Source: Methanobacterium sp.
GTDB lineage: Archaea; Methanobacteriota; Methanobacteria; Methanobacteriales; Methanobacteriaceae
Direction: 5' to 3'
NCBI GenBank assembly: GCA_003158115.1
Contig: PMGM01000102.1
Span: 1 to 7,605, forward strand
Length of the DNA stretch: 7,605 nt
This document shows, piece after piece, positions 1 through 6,091 of the stretch. The notes beneath the pieces are model-generated. The model had not been told where the DNA came from. It did not search any database and saw only the letters and a program-made list of their open reading frames with translations. Each line of letters opens with the position of its first letter. The stretch's first letter is position 1. Position numbers and translations under genes: made by a program.

Positions 1-237
1 AAGTAAATAGAAATTCTCTATAATCAATGAACATTTATTTGGGTCTGTTATTATTTGATAAAAAAAATCTGTTATGAATTTATTATATGTATAATTAATC
101 AAATTTTATATTTAAAATTAATAAAAAAAATAATGAATAAATTTGATCTACAATGTTGAATTATGATATTTTGAGTTTTTTTGTTATAATTAAAATATTT
201 ATAAAGTTTTAAGTATTGCATGATGGCTGCTTGATTT

Positions 238-951
238 TTATAAATATTCTTTCATATTCTCAAGAATTATTGAGTATGCATTTGGCCATAAGTGAAGTCC
301 TTCCATAGAAAATTCTGTTTTCAAATTTCCTTCATCGTCTGTTAATCCTTGATTAACAGTTATAAATTTAAAACCATGTTTTTTAGCTAATTCTTCTACA
401 GTTACATTTGCTTCCAGGATATTAAGATTTGTACGTGTTGCAAACATCATATCTTTCATGGATTTATCTAATCCAAAGTCTGCTTTTGCATTTATCGGAT
501 AGTATGCCATTACACATACTTCACACCCTGGTAAATTTTCTTTAATTTCTTCCATAATTTTATTATAGTTTGCTATGAGATTTTCTTTTTTATAACCTTC
601 AGGTCTACCAATATCATTGGATCCAATATTAATAAATATCTTTGATGGCTCTAAATCAAAAATACACTCATTCATAGCCTTTAATAGGTCATCTGTAGTA
701 ATAGCTGAAATTCCACGATTATAGATAATATTGTCAATATCAAGAGTGTGTTGCATTTCATTAATCGGGAATAATTCCATCAAAGAAGAACCTACAAATA
801 AGACTTGTCCTTTTTTAACATGACGATTTAGCATTTTATATCTTTTCAGTGTATTTTCCTTTTGTTGTTGAAAATAGTTTAACATCATTGTTTGCATGGC
901 TTTTTTAATTTCCGGCTTTTGCATAAGTTCCATTACACCTTCTTGTGCCAT
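238..951 (-). CDS. SGNH/GDSL-family hydrolase (lysophospholipase/esterase-like)
   Basis: This 237-residue protein has the conserved blocks of the SGNH hydrolase fold. Block I is VLFVGSSLMEL (50-60), with Ser56 at the nucleophile position and GSS in place of the usual GDS. Block II has Gly80 in YNRGIS. Block III is NIGSND (108-113), with Asn112 as the oxyanion residue. Block V is EGLH (217-220), with His220 as the catalytic base and Glu where most members have Asp. There is no signal peptide or membrane segment, so it should act in the cytoplasm on an ester or acyl substrate that the sequence does not reveal. The ATG at 951 is preferred because AGGAG (960-964 on the plus strand as ctcct) lies eight bases upstream. 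The gene is transcribed alone and leftward. Oligo-T tracts on its coding strand beyond the stop (A8 on the plus strand at 123-130 and at 60-67) could end the transcript. The family call is firm; the substrate is unknown. Confidence 0.88.
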   Translation of the reverse strand: MAQEGVMELMQKPEIKKAMQTMMLNYFQQQKENTLKRYKMLNRHVKKGQVLFVGSSLMELFPINEMQHTLDIDNIIYNRGISAITTDDLLKAMNECIFDLEPSKIFINIGSNDIGRPEGYKKENLIANYNKIMEEIKENLPGCEVCVMAYYPINAKADFGLDKSMKDMMFATRTNLNILEANVTVEELAKKHGFKFITVNQGLTDDEGNLKTEFSMEGLHLWPNAYSIILENMKEYL

Positions 952-1075
952 ATTAATCTCTCCTTTTCTTATTTTTAAATAGATTTAATAACCCTTCCTT
1001 AGCAAGTTGTTTATTAATTCCTGATACTTTTGACATTGAGTATTCAATCCATTAATATAATTGTTTTAGTGTGAA

Positions 1076-1158
1076 TTTATTTCGTTATGGTGATAATATA
1101 TGATCATATGGATAATATAATTTTTTTACTTCGTTATAGAGAACTATAACGAAGTAAA
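1076..1158. repeat. Perfect 15-bp inverted repeat plus a third degenerate copy
   Basis: TTTACTTCGTTATAG (1125-1139) and CTATAACGAAGTAAA (1144-1158) are exact reverse complements separated by AGAA. A third copy, TTTATTTCGTTATGG (1076-1090), matches the left arm at 13 of 15 positions in the same orientation. The symmetric core, TTCGTTATA then TATAACGAA, looks like a dimeric regulator site. The hairpin could equally form in RNA. It lies about 175 bases upstream of the leftward hydrolase and 560 upstream of the riboswitch, so the controlled gene is unclear. The structure is certain from the sequence; its role is inference. Confidence 0.7.
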
Positions 1159-1339
1159 TCGTTTATTTCAAGAATTTCTAAAAATAGATCTACGAGTCTT
1201 AATAGTTAAAAAAAGACTTATAAAGAATTAAAGTTGATCTTGGAAAAATTATCCAAATATCTGGTAATACTAACATCAAATTTCAGTCAGATTTTTTTTT
1301 ACAGTTTTATTTTCAAAAATAACATCATTGAAATATCTA

Positions 1340-1364
1340 ATGGGTTCAATTCCCATCCGAGGCT
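1340..1364 (+). other. tRNA 3'-end-like fragment (possible att remnant)
   Basis: ATGGG (1340-1344), TTCAATT (1345-1351) and CCCAT (1352-1356) form a five-pair T stem with a canonical seven-base T loop. Seven bases (CCGAGGC) in the place of the acceptor 3' strand and a T in the discriminator place follow. No matching GCCTCGG, D arm or anticodon arm precedes it, so it is not a complete tRNA gene. Such 3' fragments are left when elements integrate into tRNA genes, which is one reading here; chance is another. The acceptor-like strand can also fold with GCCTTGG (1370-1376) across a T6 loop. Confidence 0.35.
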
Positions 1365-1673
1365 TTTTTGCCTTGGGTTTATGTTGAGAATAATACTAAT
1401 AGTAAATTTTTTATGTATTGAGAAATTTACATATTTTTAACTAAACCCCTGCTGATAAAATGGACATAAAACAAGATCCGTATTTAAAGAATTTATTTTA
1501 AATCGTAATCTTAGCCCGACACTGTACGGAGTTATACCCGGAAGTTGCAAATTTACTGCCAAATAACCGGTTTGTCAAAAATGGTTAGGATTGAATATGA
1601 TTAAATAGGATTGTAATTTTTAGATGATAGTTTATTGTCCTAGTAATATTAATTAAAATTTACTTATTTATGT

Positions 1674-1683
1674 AAAATATTTA
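1674..1683 (+). promoter_or_regulatory. Probable TATA box for the fluoride-responsive operon
   Basis: AAAATATTTA lies about 25-30 bases before roughly 1704-1706. That is where transcription would have to begin for the RNA to start just before the riboswitch P1 stem at 1714. The spacing fit with the aptamer is the main support; no transcript data are available. Confidence 0.5.
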
Positions 1684-1711
1684 AAGGAAAAGAAATATAG
1701 TAAGTTTAGTG

Positions 1712-1770
1712 AATGGTGATGGAGTTCACCAATTTAACCGCTTATTTTTTTAAGCTAATGACTCCTACTT
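1712..1770 (+). promoter_or_regulatory. Fluoride riboswitch aptamer (crcB motif)
   Basis: The RNA matches the conserved core of the fluoride aptamer, which senses F- through bound Mg2+ ions. P1 is GGTGA (1715-1719) with TCACC (1726-1730), and its loop carries the conserved GATGG-GTTC pattern. AACCGCT is followed by a second stem, GCTTA (1740-1744) with TAAGC (1751-1755). The 3' segment ends AATGACTCCTAC (1757-1768). The pseudoknot is exact: loop GGAGT (1721-1725) pairs with ACTCC (1761-1765). The aptamer sits directly upstream of an antiporter-type gene, one of the known partners of this riboswitch class. The recognition rests on motif and structure read by eye; a covariance-model search was not run. 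Confidence 0.93.
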
Positions 1771-1791
1771 CAAACAATATAAAAGTAGGAG
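1762..1791 (+). promoter_or_regulatory. Shine-Dalgarno-sequestering hairpin (expression platform)
   Basis: CTCCTACTT (1762-1770) is the exact reverse complement of AAGTAGGAG (1783-1791), with a 12-base loop. The 3' arm contains the ribosome site GGAG (1788-1791), five bases before the ATG at 1797. The 5' arm shares CTCC (1762-1765) with the aptamer pseudoknot, so the two pairings exclude each other. The inferred logic is that without fluoride the hairpin hides the ribosome site, and with fluoride the pseudoknot captures CTCC and translation starts. No hairpin followed by a T run that would suggest transcription termination is seen after the aptamer. Confidence 0.85.
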
Positions 1792-1796
1792 ATACC

Positions 1797-2939
1797 ATGG
1801 CAGTAGATTTATTAACGCAAGCTAACGTATTGATATTAATAATTGTTATTCTATTATCCAGTTTAATCTCATTAAGATTAGGATTGGCAGTCGCAATAAT
1901 TGAATTACTTTTAGGGGCTATTTTTGGAAATTTAGGTATTCTCCAAGCAGCTGATTGGATGACCATTCTCGCAACTTTTGGTGGTATACTACTAACATTC
2001 ATGGCCGGTACAGAGATTGATACTCAAGTAATGAGAGAAAAATATAAGGAAAGTTTTTTAATAGGATTCTTGTCATTTCTAGTACCTTTTATAGGAGTAT
2101 CCCTATTCACCTATTTTATTGCTGGATGGAATACACAAGCAGCTTTAATAGCAGGAATTGCACTTTCAACAACTTCATTAGCTGTTGTATATTCTGTACT
2201 ATTAGAAACTAATCTTCCTGATGCTAATTTGGCAAAAACATTATTAGCAGCTACATTTGTAACGGATATGACCACAGTTATAGTTTTGAGTATACTGTTC
2301 TTAAAACCTGACTTGTACACTCTGTTATTTGTAATAATTTCCGTAGTAATAGTGGTGATAGCTGCTAAATATTCTGAACGTATTTTTAATCATGAGAAAC
2401 TGAAAAATAAGGTTATTGAGCCTGAAATTAAGTATATTTTTCTAATACTGGTAATATTTATGTATTTTGCAGCTATTGGAAATGGTGAAGCTGTCCTTCC
2501 AGCATTTATATTGGGACTTTTAATGTCTAAACAATTAGCTAAGGTTAAAAATTTAATGGTTAGACTACGAACCGTGGCTTATGCAGTAATAACTCCTGTA
2601 TTCTTTATTGTAGGTGGTTTAAAGATTTCATTCTCATTAATACTTGCATCATTGGGTTTATTTATAATATTATTTGGACTTAAGTTAGTTACCAAGTTCA
2701 TAGGTGTTTATTTCCTTGCAAATAGATACATACCCAATGGGAGTATGTACTTTACCCTTCTTATGAGTACTGGTTTAACATTTGGTACTATAGCCAGTTT
2801 ATTTGGTCTTAACGCAGGCTACATTGACCAGGTGCAATATTCTGTTCTCATAGGTGTGGTTGTCTCAAGTGCCATAATACCAACATTTGTAGCAACAAAA
2901 TGGTTCTTACCACGTCACAGTGAAGACATAACAGAATAA
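1797..2939 (+). CDS. CPA-type cation/proton antiporter-like protein, riboswitch-controlled (putative fluoride resistance transporter)
   Basis: A 380-residue integral membrane protein with about 11-13 hydrophobic segments and the layout of the monovalent cation:proton antiporter superfamily (CPA2/NapA/Kef-like). Landmarks are LTFMAGTEID (66-75), the helix ALSTTSLAVVYSVLLE (122-137), FVTDMTTVIVLSI (154-166) and LMSTGLTFGTIASLFGL (322-338). The ion-site pair is Thr156-Asp157, where CPA1 proteins usually have ND and many CPA2 proteins DD. The ATG at 1797 is chosen because GGAG lies five bases upstream. An in-frame ATG at 1713 would translate the riboswitch itself into a 28-residue extension and has no suitably placed ribosome site. 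Known fluoride riboswitches control crcB/Fluc, CLC-F and a subset of such antiporters, so a role in lowering cytoplasmic fluoride is inferred; the ions exchanged cannot be read from sequence. It is the first gene of an apparent operon. Confidence 0.9.
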   Translation: MAVDLLTQANVLILIIVILLSSLISLRLGLAVAIIELLLGAIFGNLGILQAADWMTILATFGGILLTFMAGTEIDTQVMREKYKESFLIGFLSFLVPFIGVSLFTYFIAGWNTQAALIAGIALSTTSLAVVYSVLLETNLPDANLAKTLLAATFVTDMTTVIVLSILFLKPDLYTLLFVIISVVIVVIAAKYSERIFNHEKLKNKVIEPEIKYIFLILVIFMYFAAIGNGEAVLPAFILGLLMSKQLAKVKNLMVRLRTVAYAVITPVFFIVGGLKISFSLILASLGLFIILFGLKLVTKFIGVYFLANRYIPNGSMYFTLLMSTGLTFGTIASLFGLNAGYIDQVQYSVLIGVVVSSAIIPTFVATKWFLPRHSEDITE

Positions 2940-2983
2940 ATCTCATTAAATTGAATTTTTAAACAAATTTGAGGTGAAATGAA

Positions 2984-3202
2984 ATGATTAGTGGAAAAAT
3001 AGATGGGATTGATATACAAGTCGAAATAATTGAAGCAAAAAATAAGGAAGCATTTGAAAAAAAGATTAATGAAAGCATTGTTAAAGGTGGAAAACCAATA
3101 TTCGAAACATTTAACGTGAGTAATGTACCCGGAATATCAATAAAAGGTACAGCAGCAATAAAAGAAAACTATTACATGCTAGTTGCCTATGATATAAAAT
3201 AA
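2984..3202 (+). CDS. Small protein of unknown function in the fluoride operon
   Basis: A 72-residue soluble protein with no signal peptide or membrane segment. I do not recognise its family. The composition suggests a compact alpha/beta fold: a strand (GIDIQVEIIEA, 8-18), a charged helix (about 19-35), then strands around PIFETFNVS and a C-terminal strand YYMLVAYDI. GGKP (35-38) and VPGISIKG (48-55) are likely turns. The start is well supported: GAGGTGA (2971-2977) lies six bases before the ATG. It begins 44 bases after the antiporter stop with no terminator between, so it is probably co-transcribed and under the same riboswitch RNA, though translated from its own ribosome site. A role in fluoride tolerance is inference from position only. 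Confidence 0.75.
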   Translation: MISGKIDGIDIQVEIIEAKNKEAFEKKINESIVKGGKPIFETFNVSNVPGISIKGTAAIKENYYMLVAYDIK

Positions 3203-3282
3203 TCTTGAATGAGCTAAAACCCAAATTGTTTGATTTTAGACCATAATACTGAATTTTAAAAAAAAATAAAACCCCGAGGAGG

Positions 3283-4066
3283 ATGAATATTAATCTAAAA
3301 AAAGCATTAAACTTTGTTCATGAAAGAGAACATTATGAAGGAGGATTTACACTTTATAAAGGTGTTCCTAACACTAAAAATACATATTACGGTGTAAAAA
3401 TACTTGAAATGTTCAATGAGGAACCAAATAACAAAGAGAAAACAATAAATTGGGTTCAAAAATTACAGAATGACAGAATGTATAGAATAAAAGGAGTATT
3501 CTACAGGTTAAACATTTTAAACAGTTTTGATAAAGAAATCAAAGTTCCAGACGGATATATTGAAAAATTAAATGCCAAAAACAAGTTTTCTAGTCAAAAA
3601 GTTGCTTATTATTACATAGTAATATCTAATGTCTTAAAATTAGATAATCTTAATAAAATAGCAGATTGGATATTATCAAATCAAAATAACGACGGAGCTT
3701 TTGGATCAGGACGATCAGAAATCATATCAACATATTATGCACTTGAATCTTTAAATTACATAGATCCGTCCCTCATAGAGATGAAAGATCAAATCAATAA
3801 TTTTGCTCAAAGATGTCTAACCAAAAGGTGGATTTACATTTATACCGGATATTTACCCACCATACCTAGAACCAACATATGCGGGAGTTAGAATTCAAGA
3901 GATATTGAACATAAATCTAAAAAATCTAAAAAAAACTATTCAATTTGCTCAAAAACTACAAAATAATAATGGCGGATTTCGAAGATCCAAATATTTAGGG
4001 ATTTCTGAATTAGAATATACATTCAAATCATTATACATAATTAAAAACATTAAGGAAATAACATGA
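3283..4066 (+). pseudogene. Prenyltransferase/squalene-cyclase-repeat (alpha/alpha toroid) protein, frameshifted
   Basis: The first frame gives 202 residues (3283-3891), but homology-like sequence leaves that frame after Lys181 and continues in the +1 frame from GGT at 3827 to TGA at 4064-4066. Removing one A from the A4 run at 3823-3826 restores about 260 residues. The whole carries repeats typical of alpha/alpha-toroid prenyltransferase and terpene-cyclase folds: EGGFTLYKG (19-27) with TYYGVKILEMF; NNDGAFGSGRS with STYYALESL (about 135-157); then GGFTFIP with PTYAGVRIQEIL and NNNGGFRRS in the shifted part. It is shorter than real cyclases and shows no DxDD motif, so the activity is unknown. 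The restored stop overlaps the pyrophosphatase start as ATGA, arguing for former translational coupling. GAGGAGG touches the ATG at 3283, unusually close. Possible causes are mutation, assembly error, or +1 slippage on AAA-A. Confidence 0.75.
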
Positions 4067-4587
4067 ACTTATGGAAAGACATACCAATTGGATCATCAGC
4101 TCCAAAAGGAGTAAACGCCGTAATTGAGATACCAAAAGAATCAAGAAATAAATATGAGTACGACAGAGATAAAGAGGCATTTGCATTAGATAGGGTGCTA
4201 TATTCACCATTTTATTTTCCCGCAGAGTATGGAATGATACCAAAAACTCTTTGGGACGATGGAGATCCTATGGATATTCTAGTAATCATGGATCAACCTA
4301 CTTTTCCCGGATGCATCATTGAAACCAGGGTAATCGGAGTAATGAGAATGATAGATGGAGAAGATAGTGATGACAAAATAATAGGTGTACCTGTAGATGA
4401 TCCCAGATGCAAAGATATTCAGGATATCAAAGATATACCTAAAGCGTTTTTAAACGAAATTTCACACTTCTTCACAGAATTTAAAAGATTAGAAGGGAAA
4501 AAAATCCAAGTTAATGGATGGGAAAATGCTGAAAAAGCATTTGAAGCTATAAAACATTCTATAGAATTATACAACAACCTAGGCTAA
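4063..4587 (+). CDS. ppa: Inorganic pyrophosphatase, soluble family I
   Basis: The enzyme hydrolyses pyrophosphate to two phosphates in the cytoplasm with Mg2+. At 174 residues it has the normal length of prokaryotic family I enzymes. The signature DGDPMDI (66-72) supplies metal ligands Asp66, Asp68 and Asp71. Other catalytic positions are Glu22 (IEIP), Lys30, Glu32, Arg44, Tyr56, Asp98, Asp103 and Lys105. The late Tyr-Lys pair seen in many relatives (HFFExYK) is Phe140-Lys141 here. The start ATG overlaps the restored stop of the upstream toroid gene (ATGA), and AAGGA (4051-4055) is suitably placed upstream. Family I pyrophosphatases are strongly inhibited by fluoride, and their genes are known members of fluoride-riboswitch regulons, so its place as last gene behind the riboswitch fits compensation of a poisoned enzyme. 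Whether it is the cell's only pyrophosphatase cannot be told here. Confidence 0.95.
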   Translation: MNLWKDIPIGSSAPKGVNAVIEIPKESRNKYEYDRDKEAFALDRVLYSPFYFPAEYGMIPKTLWDDGDPMDILVIMDQPTFPGCIIETRVIGVMRMIDGEDSDDKIIGVPVDDPRCKDIQDIKDIPKAFLNEISHFFTEFKRLEGKKIQVNGWENAEKAFEAIKHSIELYNNLG

Positions 4588-4700
4588 TAAATTCATTTTC
4601 TTTAACATCATTTTAATAAACTAAATCTTGTTAACAATACCTCAACAAATGAAGTTCTGTAATCTTGCAAAAAAATTTAATTTTTATCAAAAAATTCTTC

Positions 4701-4710
4701 ATTTATATTT
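4701..4710 (+). promoter_or_regulatory. Possible TATA box for the MFS permease gene
   Basis: ATTTATATTT is centred about 30 bases before the ATG at 4736, which would give a transcript start within a few bases of that codon and a nearly leaderless mRNA. This agrees with the poor ribosome site before this gene. It suggests the permease is transcribed separately from the fluoride operon. Confidence 0.4.
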
Positions 4711-4735
4711 TTAATAGTCTAAATGGATCGATGTC

Positions 4736-5941
4736 ATGATTAAAAAGATGTTTAAAGGTTATAAAGATCTCTTGAAGGGTGATGCTGTGAAATTCATCAT
4801 TCTTATGGGTATAGTGAGTTTATTTGCTGACATGACCTATGAAGGATCCCGTAGTATAACTGGGCCATATTTGGCTATTCTTGGTGCTAGTGCTGTTACT
4901 GTGGGATTTGTAGCTGGATTTGGTGAATTGGCAGGTTATGTAATTCGATTTTTTTCTGGACATCTTACTGACCGTACACATGGTTACTGGACTATTACTT
5001 TAATTGGTTATTTAATCAATCTAATTGCGGTACCTCTTTTGGCTTTAGCTGGAAGTTGGGAAGTTGCTGCAGTTTTGATCATTGTTGAAAGAGTTGGAAA
5101 GGGTATTAGGGTACCTTCAAGGGATGTGATGTTATCCCATGCATGCAGTCAAGTTGGTCCGGGTTGGGGTTTTGGCCTGCATGAGGCTTTAGATCAAATT
5201 GGGGCAATAATGGGTCCTTTGATCGTTGCATTAGTACTTTTTTTGCATGGAAGTTATCAGCTGGGATTTGCATTTCTTTTGTTACCTGCTGTATTAGCTA
5301 TTATGGTTTTGGTAATTTCTAGATCACTTTATCCACATCCTCACAATTTAGAAGTTTCAACTCCACCAGTAGATACAAAAGGATTTAATAAGGTTTATTG
5401 GTTGTATGTTATTTCTGCTGCTTTAATTGCAGCGGGATTTGCAGACTTTGCTCTTATAGCATATCATTTCCAGAAGACTGCTTTGGTTTCACCAGGTTTG
5501 ATACCTATTTTTTATGCTGTGGCAATGGGTGTGGATGGAGTTGCAGCCCTGTTATTTGGTAGATTGTTTGATAAATATGGTTTGTCTATTATGATAGTGG
5601 TAACTTTATTATCGGCACTTTTTGCCCCTATGGTATTTTTAGGCGGATTTTATGTTGCTTTTCTGGGAATGGCAATTTGGGGGGTTAGTATGGGTGCACA
5701 AGAATCTATAATGAGGTCCGCAGTTGCAGTCATGTCAACAGTGAAAAAGCGAGGTTCAGCCTACGGTATTTTTAATACTATCTTTGGTGTTTCATGGTTT
5801 GCTGGTAGCGTTATCATGGGTATATTATACAGTTTTTCAATAACTGATCTGGTGATCTTTTCCGTATTAATACAACTCATTTCTATCCCCTTTTTTATTG
5901 CAATGTTAAAAATAAGAAATCCAGTTGAGGGAATACCATAA
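4736..5941 (+). CDS. Major facilitator superfamily (MFS) permease
   Basis: A 401-residue protein with about 12 membrane segments in two halves joined by a polar loop (about 197-218), the MFS layout. Loop 2-3 carries a motif-A-like GHLTDRTHGYW (75-85), and the second half repeats it as GRLFDKYG (275-282). Other landmarks are ADMTYEGSRSITGP (31-44), conserved-looking around the first helix, and ERVGKGIRVPSRD (118-130). The substrate cannot be read from the sequence; drug, sugar-acid or metabolite efflux are all possible. The start lacks a good ribosome site (only GGAT eight or more bases upstream), in keeping with a short-leader transcript. It follows the pyrophosphatase after 148 AT-rich bases on the same strand, so read-through from the fluoride operon is possible but not shown. 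Its codons are richer in G and T than those of the genes upstream, though membrane proteins are T-rich anyway. Confidence 0.85.
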   Translation: MIKKMFKGYKDLLKGDAVKFIILMGIVSLFADMTYEGSRSITGPYLAILGASAVTVGFVAGFGELAGYVIRFFSGHLTDRTHGYWTITLIGYLINLIAVPLLALAGSWEVAAVLIIVERVGKGIRVPSRDVMLSHACSQVGPGWGFGLHEALDQIGAIMGPLIVALVLFLHGSYQLGFAFLLLPAVLAIMVLVISRSLYPHPHNLEVSTPPVDTKGFNKVYWLYVISAALIAAGFADFALIAYHFQKTALVSPGLIPIFYAVAMGVDGVAALLFGRLFDKYGLSIMIVVTLLSALFAPMVFLGGFYVAFLGMAIWGVSMGAQESIMRSAVAVMSTVKKRGSAYGIFNTIFGVSWFAGSVIMGILYSFSITDLVIFSVLIQLISIPFFIAMLKIRNPVEGIP

Positions 5942-5960
5942 AACCAGTCACTTAGATTGA

Positions 5961-5977
5961 TTTTTAACATACTTTTT
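5961..5977 (+). terminator. Probable oligo-T terminator after the MFS gene
   Basis: Two T5 tracts (5961-5965 and 5973-5977) lie 20-36 bases after the MFS stop. Archaeal transcripts commonly end at such oligo-T runs without a hairpin. The tracts are short, so support is modest. Confidence 0.35.
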
Positions 5978-6091
5978 ATATAATCAAGTATTAAATTATT
6001 CAAATTTTTATCCTTATAAGTTCTAGGATCAAATATTACAAAAAAATTAATCATATTGCTCTTATATTAATAAAATATTGAAAACGTGCAT

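Larger units (their letters stand above)
952..1673. other. Long intergenic region between divergent genes
   Basis: No convincing gene lies here. The left end carries the ribosome site and AT-rich promoter area of the leftward hydrolase. It also contains an inverted repeat with a related third copy (1076-1158), a direct repeat GATAATATA (1092-1100 and 1111-1119) flanking a palindrome (ATATGATCATAT, 1098-1109), and a tRNA 3'-end-like segment (1340-1364). A less AT-rich patch at about 1511-1575 has an open stretch without a start codon that looks somewhat protein-like. Open frames in this stretch lack ribosome sites. Confidence 0.6.

Noticed and set aside
1340..1400. Permuted or split tRNA gene, because GCCTTGG follows the acceptor-like strand
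   Set aside because: No D arm or anticodon arm follows GCCTTGG, so the parts of a permuted tRNA are not present.
1234..1440. 68-codon plus-strand open frame
   Set aside because: TTG start, no ribosome site, Phe/Ile-rich as expected of random AT-rich DNA, and it runs through the tRNA-like fragment and its hairpin.
1713..1796. Antiporter start at the upstream in-frame ATG
   Set aside because: The segment is explained by the riboswitch pairings, and the only well-placed ribosome site belongs to the ATG at 1797.
1742..2320. Two minus-strand open frames opposite the antiporter
   Set aside because: Antisense shadows of a clear membrane-protein gene; no domain or ribosome site.
4031..4243. Minus-strand open frame opposite the pyrophosphatase start
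   Set aside because: Antisense to a firmly identified gene and without any family pattern.
5761..6054. 97-codon minus-strand open frame at the end of the MFS gene
   Set aside because: Mostly antisense to the MFS gene; its other part lies in AT-rich intergenic DNA.
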